Assembly: GCA_904501755.1 (NCBI GenBank)
Contig: CAJGBV010000008.1
Span: 1-64,000 of the forward strand
Source of the DNA: Clostridiaceae bacterium
GTDB lineage: Bacteria > Bacillota > Clostridia > Oscillospirales > Acutalibacteraceae
DNA: 64,000 bases
Direction: 5' to 3'
The notes under the pieces were generated by a model that saw only the letters and a list, made by a program, of their open reading frames with translations, did not search any database and was not told where the DNA came from. Each line of letters opens with the position of its first letter. The first letter of the stretch is position 1. Position numbers and translations under genes: made by a program. This document shows, one piece after another, positions 16,823 through 25,481 of the stretch.

Positions 16823-18092
16823 GGTAACCGACCTTATCGGAAAAGGCTATGACGAGTTCTGGAACTGTAAAAAGCGGTACAGAGTTTTAAAGGGCGGTAA
16901 GGGAAGTAAAAAATCAAGCGTAACAGCCCTTAATCTTATTTACCGTCTTATGAAATATCCTCTCTCAAACCTACTTGTTATAAGGGCGGTTATGAACACT
17001 CACAGAAATTCCACCTTTGCGGTACTTTGCTGGGCACAGAAAAGGCTGGGTGTAGAAAAATACTGGAGTAACAGTGCATCAAATATGGAAATGACATATC
17101 TGCCCACAGGACAGAAAATCATCTTCAGAGGAACCGACGATGTACTAAAGCTTGCCGGTCTTACTGTTCCCACAGGAACTATCAACTTTGTATGGATAGA
17201 GGAAGCTTTTGAAATAGGAAGCGAAGCAGATTTTGATAAATTAGACCTTACTGTTCCAAGAGGTGAGGTAGAAAAGGGCTACTTTAAGCAAACCACCATA
17301 ACCTTTAACCCCTGGAGCAGTGAACATTGGCTGAAAAAACGCTTTTTTGACACTGCATCAGACAACACATCGGTTTTTTCCACAAATTATCTGTGCAATG
17401 AGTTTCTTGATGAAACCGACCGACAGGTTTTTGAGCGTATGAAAAAAACAAATGCCAGAAAGTACGCTGTAGCAGGTCTTGGAGAATGGGGCATTGCCGA
17501 AGGTCTGGTTTTTGAAAACTGGACGGTGCAAAGTCTTGATTTCAAAGACGAAAATCCCGAGGACTGGAAGGCTTTTTTCGGTCTTGACTATGGCTACACC
17601 AATGACCCTACGGCTTTTATAGCCTTTGCCGTTAACAAAAAGAAAATGCAGCTTCATATTTTTGATGAATTTTATGAAAAGCGGTTGCTAAACAGCGATA
17701 TTGCTGCCCGTATAAAAAAGAAAGGCTTTGCAAAGGAGAGAATACGAGCCGACTCAAGTGAGCCAAAATCCAATGAAGATTTAAGGCGAATGGGAATCTC
17801 CCGTATAACTCCTGCTGTAAAGGGACCTGACAGTATACTTAGCGGTATTGCAAGAATAAGCGAGTATAAAATAACGGTTGAGCCCTCCTGCACAGGAGCA
17901 ATTACCGAGCTGAGCAGTTACCGCTATTCACAAAAATGCAACCAAAAAGGACAGCGAATTCCCGAGGACAGCAACAATCATCTTATGGATGCACTTCGCT
18001 ATGCCTTTGAGGATGTGAAATATTTTAAGGAGGAAGCTACACCGCACAGTAAATACTGCTGTAGTGATGTATTACTGAAAAAATGGAAATAA
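16809..18092 (+). CDS. Phage terminase large subunit, PBSX-type
   Basis: 427 aa packaging motor. The ATPase half has a Walker A variant GGKGSKKSS (residues 29-37) and Walker B FVWIEE (127-132). The nuclease half has the three RNase H-like acids in FFGLDYGYTND (Asp260), RIRADSSEP (Asp315) and NNHLMDALRYAF (Asp394). The ATPase and nuclease are therefore both predicted intact. TerL pumps DNA into the prohead through the portal encoded downstream. It overlaps the gene before it by 14 bp and the next by 10 bp. Length and motifs match the PBSX TerL family. Confidence 0.93.
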   Translation: MSTVKVTDLIGKGYDEFWNCKKRYRVLKGGKGSKKSSVTALNLIYRLMKYPLSNLLVIRAVMNTHRNSTFAVLCWAQKRLGVEKYWSNSASNMEMTYLPTGQKIIFRGTDDVLKLAGLTVPTGTINFVWIEEAFEIGSEADFDKLDLTVPRGEVEKGYFKQTTITFNPWSSEHWLKKRFFDTASDNTSVFSTNYLCNEFLDETDRQVFERMKKTNARKYAVAGLGEWGIAEGLVFENWTVQSLDFKDENPEDWKAFFGLDYGYTNDPTAFIAFAVNKKKMQLHIFDEFYEKRLLNSDIAARIKKKGFAKERIRADSSEPKSNEDLRRMGISRITPAVKGPDSILSGIARISEYKITVEPSCTGAITELSSYRYSQKCNQKGQRIPEDSNNHLMDALRYAFEDVKYFKEEATPHSKYCCSDVLLKKWK

Positions 18093-18325
18093 CCAAAATA
18101 CTGATTATTATATCTGTAAATGTAACGGCCTTTACCATAGGACTGCTTTTTGGCAAAGCAGCACGGAAAATAAAGGACTGCCTTAAAAACCGTTACAGAT
18201 GCACATTGACAAAAAATGCCGACTGGCAAACACTTGTTAATTATTATCCCGGCGAACCGACAGAACATCTGTCTTCACATAAAAAACATAAAGGAGAAAA
18301 CTTATGGAAGAAAAGAACGAAATAA
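18083..18325 (+). CDS. Small single-pass membrane protein in the phage cassette
   Basis: 80 aa, not recognised. A hydrophobic N-terminal segment (about residues 4-24, ILIIISVNVTAFTIGLLFG) is followed by a basic cytoplasmic-type tail. It overlaps terL by 10 bp and the scaffold gene by 22 bp, and no strong ribosome-binding site precedes it. It could be real and translationally coupled, or a chance frame; the tight fit between neighbours favours a gene. Confidence 0.45.
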   Translation: MEITKILIIISVNVTAFTIGLLFGKAARKIKDCLKNRYRCTLTKNADWQTLVNYYPGEPTEHLSSHKKHKGENLWKKRTK

Positions 18326-18900
18326 CCCCGCAGCAATCCACAGAGAACAACAACCTGTTTATTCCTGTAAAATTCAACAAGGAAATACGGAACATTACTG
18401 TAGAAGAAGCTTCAAGCCTTTCCCAAAAGGGACTCAAGTATGATGCAATTTCTCCACAGTGGGAAAAGGTAAGGCTTTTTGCAAAACAGGAAAATATGAG
18501 CACCTCTGATTTCCTTAATGCACTGGAGAAGAAGAGAACAGAAAAAAGAATAGAAGAGCTCACACAGCAGTGCGGAGGAAACAGCGAAATGGCTCACCGT
18601 ATTTTAAGTCTTGAAGGTAATACCGAAGAAGAACTTCGGGGACTCAACGATTTCAAGGAGTATTTTCCTGAGAAATCCACCGACAGCCTACCTACAGAGG
18701 TTATCGACCGCGCAAAAGAAAACAACTCTAACCTTCTTGACGAATATTTAAGGTACAAGGCAAGACAGGACGCACTTAAGTATGCGCAGGAAAAACAAAA
18801 ACGGGAAAATATTCAAAGCTCTGTCGGTTCGCAAAAAGACAGCGGCTTATCCCGCTCACCCGAAAGCCACGAATTTATACGTGGTATATGGAATCATTAA
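18304..18900 (+). CDS. Probable capsid scaffolding protein
   Basis: 198 aa, highly charged and predicted mostly helical, with Glu/Lys/Gln-rich stretches (ALEKKRTEKRIEELTQQ, YKARQDALKYAQEKQKREN) and a Ser/Gly-rich linker before the C-terminus. No enzymatic motif, including no protease signature, is visible. Position directly before the major capsid gene and the composition fit a scaffold, which templates prohead assembly and is then lost. AAGGAG precedes ATG 18304. A minor head protein is the alternative. Confidence 0.65.
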   Translation: MEEKNEITPQQSTENNNLFIPVKFNKEIRNITVEEASSLSQKGLKYDAISPQWEKVRLFAKQENMSTSDFLNALEKKRTEKRIEELTQQCGGNSEMAHRILSLEGNTEEELRGLNDFKEYFPEKSTDSLPTEVIDRAKENNSNLLDEYLRYKARQDALKYAQEKQKRENIQSSVGSQKDSGLSRSPESHEFIRGIWNH

Positions 18901-18921
18901 ATTTAAAGGAGAAAAATTTTT

Positions 18922-20097
18922 ATGGCAATTAACACTTTAGAAAATGCAAATGTATACAGCGAAGAGCTTGACCGCCTTTTCACACAGAAAAGTGCAACAG
19001 GCTTCTTTGCCGACAACGCCTTCGGAGCTCGCTTCGTAGGCGCAAAGACAGTTATCGTACCTGATATTGACTTTTCAGGTCTTGCTGATTATGACCGCGA
19101 TACAGGCTTTACCAGAGGCGCAATAACTGTATCTAACACCTCTTATACTATGAAGATGGACCGCGCCCGTTCTCTTCAGATTGACCGCGAAGACCTTGAT
19201 GAAACAGGCGTTGCAAATCTTGCGGGTAAAATCTTGGGCGAATATGTTCGCACAAAGGTTGTTCCCGAATGTGATGCTTATGTTCTTTCTAAGCTTTCAG
19301 GTCTTGCTGCTACAAGAGGTAATATTATAAACGGAGAAAACGATAAGCCCTACGCTGCACTTTGTGAGCTTATCAACAATGTTCAGGAAAAGGTAGGCTA
19401 TGATACCGAGCTTGTTGCCTTTATTGACAGTTGTATGTATGCACGTCTTATGAACTCTGAAGAAATTTCCAAAATGATTACTGTATCAGATTTCAGTCAG
19501 GGCGAAATTAACCTTAAGGTTAAATCTCTTAACGGGGTAGCTCTTATTCCTGTTGTAAGCGAAAGAATGAAGACCGCATACACCTATAAAACCGGCAATG
19601 CAGGCGGCTTTGTTCCTGCAGAAAACGCTAAAGAGGTTTATATGCTTGTATGTGCCAAGGACGGCGCTCACCTTATGAAGAAAACCGAAAAGATGCGTAT
19701 TTTTGCTCCCGACCAGAATCCCGATGCAGACGCTTTTAAATTCGACTACCGTATTTACTATGATGTATTCGTAAAGAAAAGCGGTCTTGATGCTGTATGG
19801 GCATGGCTTTCTCCCGAGGTAACCATTTCCACTCAGCCTGCAAACAAGTCTGTAACTGAGGGCAGCATTACAGGAAATCTTTCTGTTACCGCTTCCGCTT
19901 CGGGCAGCACCCTTACTTATCAGTGGTACAAGTGTGACGAAAACGGTGCAAACGCTGTTAAAGTAGCAGGAGCAACCTCTGCTTCTATGTCCATTCCTAC
20001 TGACCTTACCACCGGTGAGCACTACTTCTATGCAGTAATTACCGTTGACTCTCTTGCAAAGCACAATTCAAACATTGCTAAGGTAACTGTAGCTTAG
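18922..20097 (+). CDS. Major capsid protein with C-terminal Ig-like domain
   Basis: 391 aa. Residues 1 to ~295 resemble the HK97-fold capsid proteins often found with P22-type portals (ELDRLFTQKSATGFF near the start, FIDSCMYARLMNS in the middle). After a WAWLSPEV linker, about residues 300-391 form an immunoglobulin-like domain with the typical TISTQPANKSVTEGS and YQWYKCDENG pattern, which would decorate the outside of the particle. A strong AAAGGAG ribosome-binding site and a terminator-like palindrome directly downstream suit a highly expressed structural protein. Confidence 0.85.
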   Translation: MAINTLENANVYSEELDRLFTQKSATGFFADNAFGARFVGAKTVIVPDIDFSGLADYDRDTGFTRGAITVSNTSYTMKMDRARSLQIDREDLDETGVANLAGKILGEYVRTKVVPECDAYVLSKLSGLAATRGNIINGENDKPYAALCELINNVQEKVGYDTELVAFIDSCMYARLMNSEEISKMITVSDFSQGEINLKVKSLNGVALIPVVSERMKTAYTYKTGNAGGFVPAENAKEVYMLVCAKDGAHLMKKTEKMRIFAPDQNPDADAFKFDYRIYYDVFVKKSGLDAVWAWLSPEVTISTQPANKSVTEGSITGNLSVTASASGSTLTYQWYKCDENGANAVKVAGATSASMSIPTDLTTGEHYFYAVITVDSLAKHNSNIAKVTVA

Positions 20098-20111
20098 TAA
20101 AGTTCAAAATC

Positions 20112-20138
20112 ACAGGGGAGAAGCTTCTCCCCTGTTTC
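20112..20138 (+). terminator. Perfect palindrome/terminator after the capsid gene
   Basis: ACAGGGGAGAAG / CTTCTCCCCTGT is a perfect 24-bp inverted repeat followed by TTT. It sits between capsid and portal genes and probably partially terminates transcription, raising capsid over downstream products. Confidence 0.7.
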
Positions 20139-20152
20139 ATTAAGGAGGCACT

Positions 20153-21589
20153 ATGAACACCCCAAAAGAAATATTTAAAGAATATGAAACATCAAGAAAT
20201 TTTAAGCTCTCCCTCGGGGAAAAAGGTCTGTATAGCCAAAACGAAATCAACAGGCGTTTTTATATGGGGGATCAGTGGTACGGTGCTAACGTTGGTTCTG
20301 ACCGTCCTTTAGTCCGTCATAACATTGTTAGACGCATCGGCGAATATAAAATGGGAGAGCTTATTTCAGACAAAACCCGCATACGCTTTACTGCCGAGGG
20401 TATTTCCTATCTGAACAAAGAAAACGAGGATTCTCTTGCTTTAAAATCACAGGTAGCATCAGGTAAATATACATTCAAAGAAAATGCCGATGACAATGAA
20501 ATCCGACTATTAAGCCAAGCGCTGAGCGACTATCTTGACATAACAAACCAGAAGCTTCATTTCGGCAGTAAAACCGCTGATATTTTAAGGAACAGCTTTG
20601 TTAGTGGCACAGGTGTCCTTTATACCTATTGGGATAACGACGCCGAAAACGAAAAGGGGGATATTGCCTGCGAGGTGCTGCCTGTGGAGAATGTATATTT
20701 TGCCGACTACAGTGAGGAAGATACCGAAAAACAGCCCTATATAATTCTTGTTACCCACTGCGATACACAAACTCTTAAACACACTGCAGCTATGTGGGGC
20801 GGGGAGCCTGAAAAAATCAAAAGCGATAGCTACTCTGATACAAAAACCACTGTATTTACAAAGCTTTACAAGCATTACAAAGAAAATGCCTGTAATGTTA
20901 TGGCTGTTTGTGTAACCGAAACGGCAGTTGTCCGTCCTGCTTATAATACCCACCTTTCAAGATACCCTATAAATATTTTCCAGTGGGAAAAGAGGGACGG
21001 CTGTATTTTAGGAGAGAGCGAAGTAACACATCTGCTTCCAAATCAAATAGCAATCAATCGTATGCTGACCGCTCACGTGTGGGCAAGTATGTCTATGGGT
21101 ATGCCGATTATGACGGTAAACGGCGATACTGTTGCAGGAGAAATTACCAATGACCCCGGACAGATAATCAAAATTTACGGCACCAATGAGGATGTAGCAG
21201 GAGCTATTCGTTTTGTTTCTCCGCCCGACTTTTCCACAAACTTCAGCACAGGCATATCTGACCTTATTACCAACACACTTGAGTCAAGCGGTGCAGGTAT
21301 GACAACCCTTGGCAAAATTAACTACAACAACACTGCCGCCATACAGTCGCTATCTCAGGTAGCAGGTGTTTCTATGGCTTCTCTTGTTTTACGTTACAGA
21401 ACGTTTTTAGAGGAAATCGCTCTTTTATGGTTGGATTTCTGGAAGGTCAAATACGGCAAACGAAGTATTCTTATTGAGGATGAAAACGGGCAGTGGTATT
21501 TTCCCTTTGACAGCTCCCGATACTTAAACGTTCATTTCCACGCAAAAGCAATAAAGGAGGAAACAAATGAAAGCCAGTCAACTTTATAA
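20153..21589 (+). CDS. Phage portal protein, P22-like
   Basis: 478 aa, with the pattern of P22-type portals: an N-terminal NEINRRFYMGDQWYG, LVRHNIVRRIGEYKMGEL, the SFVSGTGVLYTYWDND wing segment and a C-terminal helical crown region. The dodecameric portal is the DNA gate of the capsid and docks TerL. The gene follows the capsid gene rather than preceding scaffold and capsid as in most tailed phages. AAGGAGG lies before ATG 20153. It overlaps the adaptor gene by 23 bp. Confidence 0.85.
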   Translation: MNTPKEIFKEYETSRNFKLSLGEKGLYSQNEINRRFYMGDQWYGANVGSDRPLVRHNIVRRIGEYKMGELISDKTRIRFTAEGISYLNKENEDSLALKSQVASGKYTFKENADDNEIRLLSQALSDYLDITNQKLHFGSKTADILRNSFVSGTGVLYTYWDNDAENEKGDIACEVLPVENVYFADYSEEDTEKQPYIILVTHCDTQTLKHTAAMWGGEPEKIKSDSYSDTKTTVFTKLYKHYKENACNVMAVCVTETAVVRPAYNTHLSRYPINIFQWEKRDGCILGESEVTHLLPNQIAINRMLTAHVWASMSMGMPIMTVNGDTVAGEITNDPGQIIKIYGTNEDVAGAIRFVSPPDFSTNFSTGISDLITNTLESSGAGMTTLGKINYNNTAAIQSLSQVAGVSMASLVLRYRTFLEEIALLWLDFWKVKYGKRSILIEDENGQWYFPFDSSRYLNVHFHAKAIKEETNESQSTL

Positions 21590-21911
21590 AACAGCCCTAT
21601 CTCTTGCAGGAATAAGAGAGGATGAGGAATATCTTATCTCTTCTCAAAAAGCCGACGGCCTTATTTTTGTAAATAATGTACTCAGTGATTTATCGCTGAA
21701 AACTGCCGAAAGTCTTGTTGAAGAGCTGGACATTGAGCAACCGCTTTGCGATGCCGCCGTTTTCGGAATAGCTTATTATATCAGTCTGCATCTTTCAAAT
21801 GGGGAGAAAAGTGAGCTACTTTCGACTCTTTACAGTGCTAAAAGAGCAAAGGCTCTTTCAAAAATCGAAACCCGTCAGGATACACTCCCCAAAAATGTGA
21901 GGTGCATATAA
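21567..21911 (+). CDS. Probable head-tail adaptor (gp4/tail-tube-A-like)
   Basis: 114 aa, helical, beginning MKASQLYKTALSLAGIRED. Position between portal and nozzle and its size fit the podovirus adaptor ring that binds below the portal. No firm motif identifies it; the call is from context. GGAGG lies inside the portal 3' end, so translation is coupled. Its TAA overlaps the ATG of the next gene by 1 bp. Confidence 0.6.
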   Translation: MKASQLYKTALSLAGIREDEEYLISSQKADGLIFVNNVLSDLSLKTAESLVEELDIEQPLCDAAVFGIAYYISLHLSNGEKSELLSTLYSAKRAKALSKIETRQDTLPKNVRCI

Positions 21912-23980
21912 TGAAATTTCCTTCCCTTAAAAACGGCTCCTTAAAAAAGCAGTCGACCTCCCGTATAACAGGTACGATTTCTGCTCACGACCCGATTTCT
22001 CTTGCTTGTGATAAGCTTAGCCACAGCAATAATATATGGAACAGCCGAGGAGTCCTTGCTACCCGTCCCGCCTTGGTAAGTGAAAATGGTATTCTTATTG
22101 ACAACGGCTATCCCACAAACGACCAAAAGGTATTTATTGCAGATTTCCCCTTTACTTTTGTAGAAGGCTATAACACCCTTATGGCAGTGGCAAAGGAAAT
22201 TTATTTTGACCGTACTGATATTTGGTTTTATGCCGTTAATGATATGGGACAGACAAAACAGCTTTTCACTCTTGAGCTTGTATCTGCTAACGGCGGATTT
22301 GGTTATGATATAAAAAATATACTTTTTATAAAGGGCTCTGCTATGAAGGGTTGCGGAATTTTTGTCATAATTCCAACCAGAAGCACCTCTTTGAAATCCG
22401 ACGAAGTAATTACTCAGGTAAAATATTATGAATTAAACTCCGACTGTTCAGGACTTGCAAATATTTCACCTCAGCAATTTTACCATCCTCTGATTATGAA
22501 GCATGGCCACGGCAACGAATATTCCCAGCTTATTGAACCTGCGATTAAGGATACCGTCTACCCCGAAGGTATTAATTATTTAGGAGGCGGATTTGAGGCC
22601 GATTTTTCCTGTGATGACACCTCTTACTCCTTTTCTTTGCCTGTATCCCTTGCCAAAGACAGTTCTGTAAGAATAGAATATTACACCTCTACCTATCAAA
22701 AGAGGGATTTTATTATTCCCTCTAATTCAAACTATTCTGATGAACAAAATTTTATGGATGTAGTCCTTAAATTCAGAGTGGACAGAGAATCGGGCACAAT
22801 AACCGCCCTTGCAAACAATGAAAATTATCCTCTTCCCCGACTTCGCCGTGACAATTCCCTGAGAATTTTTGCATATACTGATACAAGCGAAAAAGCTTAT
22901 GCTCTTCTCAGCCGACGGATAAAGCCTGTTAGCTTTGACTGCCGTTTATTTCTCTCAGGAGGTCAGACAAACGGTGACAGGGTTTATTATTCCGGAAAAA
23001 ATCAGCCACTGTATTTCTGTGAAGAAAACAGCTTTAACGTAGGGGATGACCGAGGGGATGTTACTGCACTTTCTCAGCAAAACAGGTATATATTCGCTTT
23101 TAAGGAAAGACAGATATATCGTATAAGCCTTGAAGAAAGCAAGGAAATTGACCGCGACACATTAAGGGATGACGATACCATTACCCTTTCCCCAAAGCCG
23201 TCAAGAAAAATTGCAAGGGTTACGAATTTTATAGGCTGTGACCGACCCCGAACAATAATGACCTGTTCAAACCGCCTTGTTTGGTATCACAGTGACGGTG
23301 CCGTTTACACCCTTTATGGCAGTAATCTTTACACCGAGGGAAGTGTATACGAGCTATCGGCAGACATAAAGGACAGCCTTGCTTTACTGAGCGAAGAAGA
23401 AAAGCAGAAAATCTTTGCCGTAACCATAAACGGCTACTATGCTCTTATTGCAAAAAATAAAATTTTTGTAATGGACACTCTTGTAAGCGGATTTGCCTAT
23501 CTCTCAGGGCATAAAAGTCCTGATAAAGCCTATAGCGGTCTTTCTTGGTTTTTCTGGGAAACGCCACGGGAAACTATGATAATAGATGCTTTTTCCAAGG
23601 CGTATAATTCATATTTTATTATGTCGGATACAAATACTGTTTGTATTTATTTATCTGCACTAAAAGGCGAAAACGACCTTATATATGACAAATCTGCAAA
23701 TCCTGTTACTGTGGATATAGACTATTCCTTTACTACAGCTTTTCTTGGCAGCGAACAGGACAAAATCCGCAAAATAACTGTCCGTGCAATGTTTGGCGGA
23801 GAGGCTCTACTAACCGTTTTTAACGATAACACCGATATTTACAGCTTTAGCATTAAAGGTAAAAACAGGTTTTGCGACTATATTATTCCTATGAGCATAA
23901 ATGGCAGAGCAGGAATTAAGGTGCAGGGCAAGGGATTGTTCCAACTTAACAATATACTTATCGAAAACACTGAAAGGTAA
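21911..23980 (+). CDS. Probable tail nozzle/stabilisation protein (P22 gp10-like)
   Basis: 689 aa from ATG 21911, preceded by GAGGTG; an in-frame GTG at 21902 lies inside that site. The product is beta-rich with repeated blade-like segments, including RLFLSGGQTNGDRVYYSGK and VTALSQQNRYIFAFKERQ, a pattern typical of podovirus nozzle or crAss-type stabilisation proteins. It would close the short tail below the adaptor. No tail-spike or receptor-binding gene follows. It could alternatively be another structural beta-propeller protein. Confidence 0.6.
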   Translation: MKFPSLKNGSLKKQSTSRITGTISAHDPISLACDKLSHSNNIWNSRGVLATRPALVSENGILIDNGYPTNDQKVFIADFPFTFVEGYNTLMAVAKEIYFDRTDIWFYAVNDMGQTKQLFTLELVSANGGFGYDIKNILFIKGSAMKGCGIFVIIPTRSTSLKSDEVITQVKYYELNSDCSGLANISPQQFYHPLIMKHGHGNEYSQLIEPAIKDTVYPEGINYLGGGFEADFSCDDTSYSFSLPVSLAKDSSVRIEYYTSTYQKRDFIIPSNSNYSDEQNFMDVVLKFRVDRESGTITALANNENYPLPRLRRDNSLRIFAYTDTSEKAYALLSRRIKPVSFDCRLFLSGGQTNGDRVYYSGKNQPLYFCEENSFNVGDDRGDVTALSQQNRYIFAFKERQIYRISLEESKEIDRDTLRDDDTITLSPKPSRKIARVTNFIGCDRPRTIMTCSNRLVWYHSDGAVYTLYGSNLYTEGSVYELSADIKDSLALLSEEEKQKIFAVTINGYYALIAKNKIFVMDTLVSGFAYLSGHKSPDKAYSGLSWFFWETPRETMIIDAFSKAYNSYFIMSDTNTVCIYLSALKGENDLIYDKSANPVTVDIDYSFTTAFLGSEQDKIRKITVRAMFGGEALLTVFNDNTDIYSFSIKGKNRFCDYIIPMSINGRAGIKVQGKGLFQLNNILIENTER

Positions 23981-23987
23981 ATTTCTT

Positions 23988-25130
23988 ATGAAAAAAATTA
24001 TTGCAGTAATTCTCACTCTGATTATGCTGTGCGGTTGTAAGCAGAAACTTCCCGATACACAGCAGCAACAAACAGATTATTTATATGGTATATGGGTGAC
24101 CTATGCAGAGCTGAGCAATGCCGCAAACCCCGACTTTAAAACAGGCTTTGAGGATATTTGCAAAAACGCACAGGCTATTGGTGCCAATGCTCTGTTTGTG
24201 CATCTTCGCGCCTTTTGCGACAGTGTTTATCCCTCAAAATATTTTCCCCTTTGTAGTTGGGCACAAAATAAGGAAGGCGATATGCTTCTTATTATGTCAC
24301 AAATATGTAAAAAATACGACCTTGAGCTACACGGCTGGATTAACCCCTACCGAGTAGCCTCGTCACACAGTGACATAAACAGTCTTCCTCAGAACAGCCC
24401 TGTAAGAAATAATCCTCAGTTACTTGGAAATACAGCGCAGGGGCTTTACCTTAATCCCGCATCAGCACAAGCAAGAAAACTTGTTATCGACGGGGTCAGA
24501 GAAATTATAAACGGCTATGATATTGACGGAATACATTTCGACGATTACTTTTATCCCACCACAGATGAAAGTTTTGATAAGCATTTGTATGAAGAATATA
24601 TTTCACAAAACAAAAACCCTCTGCCCCTTGATGTCTGGCGGACAGTAAATGTAAATCTGCTGATTTCGGGAGTTTACGGTGCAATTAAAAACAGCGGCAA
24701 GGATGTCTGCTTTTCGGTCAGCCCTGCCGCTGATATAGAAAAAAACAAAAATACCCTTTATGCCGATGTGAAAAGCTGGTGTCAGGCAGGTTACATAGAT
24801 ATGATAATTCCTCAGCTTTACTTTGGTTTTGATTATCCTGTAGAGAACTTTACTTTTGAACGGCTTTTGCTTGATTGGATTAAGCTGACAAAAGACAGCA
24901 ACACACGGCTGTGCATAGGTCTTGCGCCCTATAAATTAGATACAGATAAAGAGCCAGACAATCAGGAATGGAAAAACGGGACGGACATTGTAGCGCGGCA
25001 GCTTTTGCATATTAAAAATCAGGCAGATATTTCCGGTGCGGTGCTGTTTTCCTCCTCTTATCTCTTTAGCAAAGAAGAAAACTTTACTATTCAAAAAGAA
25101 AATATAAAAAATGTAATTAAGGAGAAATAA
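23988..25130 (+). CDS. Lipoprotein glycoside hydrolase, GHL10/family-10-like
   Basis: 380 aa from ATG 23988. A signal peptide with lipobox (IMLCGC, Cys about residue 17) predicts lipid anchoring outside the membrane. The rest is a TIM barrel of the GHL10 (YngK/DigH) type: YGIWVTYAEL, GANALFVHLR, ELHGWINPYRV, YDIDGIHFDDYFYPT with likely catalytic acids, and FSVSPAADIEKN. The E. coli relative DigH (YddW) cleaves denuded peptidoglycan glycans. Lying directly before a holin, it occupies the place of an endolysin, though a lipoprotein export route is unusual for that job. The next gene starts 3 bp later. Confidence 0.8.
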   Translation: MKKIIAVILTLIMLCGCKQKLPDTQQQQTDYLYGIWVTYAELSNAANPDFKTGFEDICKNAQAIGANALFVHLRAFCDSVYPSKYFPLCSWAQNKEGDMLLIMSQICKKYDLELHGWINPYRVASSHSDINSLPQNSPVRNNPQLLGNTAQGLYLNPASAQARKLVIDGVREIINGYDIDGIHFDDYFYPTTDESFDKHLYEEYISQNKNPLPLDVWRTVNVNLLISGVYGAIKNSGKDVCFSVSPAADIEKNKNTLYADVKSWCQAGYIDMIIPQLYFGFDYPVENFTFERLLLDWIKLTKDSNTRLCIGLAPYKLDTDKEPDNQEWKNGTDIVARQLLHIKNQADISGAVLFSSSYLFSKEENFTIQKENIKNVIKEK

Positions 25131-25132
25131 AA

Positions 25133-25405
25133 ATGAAACTTAAAATCACAAAAGGAACTATCGTCAGAACAATAATGACTATAATTGTAATAATTAACAT
25201 AGTTCTTGAGAAATTCGGTATTGATATAATTAATACTGACGAAAACTTTATTGCCGGTGCTGTTGAAATGTTTATCGAGGCAGGCTCAATTATTGCTTCC
25301 TGGTGGTATAATAACAGCTTTTCCTATGCCGCAAAAAAAGCCGACCGCTTTTTTATGGCTGTTAAAGAATATGACGCCACTCACAACATAACGCCCACTA
25401 AATAA
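25133..25405 (+). CDS. Holin, SPP1 family
   Basis: 90 aa. Two hydrophobic segments (about residues 10-32 and 42-62) and the family pattern KGTIVRTIM near the start, then IIASWWYNNSFSYAAKKAD, match SPP1-type holins, which permeabilise the membrane and release or activate cell-wall hydrolases. AAGGAG precedes ATG 25133. It is the last gene of the cassette. Confidence 0.85.
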   Translation: MKLKITKGTIVRTIMTIIVIINIVLEKFGIDIINTDENFIAGAVEMFIEAGSIIASWWYNNSFSYAAKKADRFFMAVKEYDATHNITPTK

Positions 25406-25407
25406 TA

Positions 25408-25436
25408 TTGACAAAGCCACTTTAAAACTGTAAAAT
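25408..25436 (+). promoter_or_regulatory. SigA-type promoter for manA
   Basis: Perfect TTGACA (25408-25413), 17-bp spacer and TAAAAT (25431-25436), directly after the holin stop. manA therefore does not depend on cassette transcription. Confidence 0.8.
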
Positions 25437-25464
25437 AATAGACGGCTGATAGCCGTCTATTATT
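25434..25464 (+). terminator. Hairpin ending the phage cassette and opening the manA leader
   Basis: AATAATAGACGGCT / AGCCGTCTATTATT around GAT, followed by T-rich sequence. It overlaps the manA -10, so it can terminate the cassette transcript while lying at the very start of the manA transcript. Confidence 0.75.
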
Positions 25465-25481
25465 TATTAGGAGAACGTTAT

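Larger units (their letters stand above)
16364..25405 (+). mobile_element. Phage-derived virion/packaging/lysis cassette (minimal podovirus-like)
   Basis: Nine tightly packed plus-strand genes (many overlapping by 1-23 bp) run in the order TerS-like, TerL, small membrane protein, scaffold, major capsid, portal, adaptor, tail nozzle, lipoprotein glycosidase and holin. The terminase active sites are intact and no frame is broken. No integrase, excisionase, repressor, replication gene, tape measure, tail sheath, tail fibre or ejection protein is visible within it or in the flanks. aspS and manA flank it directly, and no direct repeat resembling att sites was seen. It may be a prophage remnant, a satellite or a domesticated particle. 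Confidence 0.8.

Noticed and set aside
16515..25480. Direct repeats as att sites bordering the phage cassette
   Set aside because: I compared the aspS-side and manA-side flanks by eye and found no matching direct repeat; both contain only different terminator hairpins.
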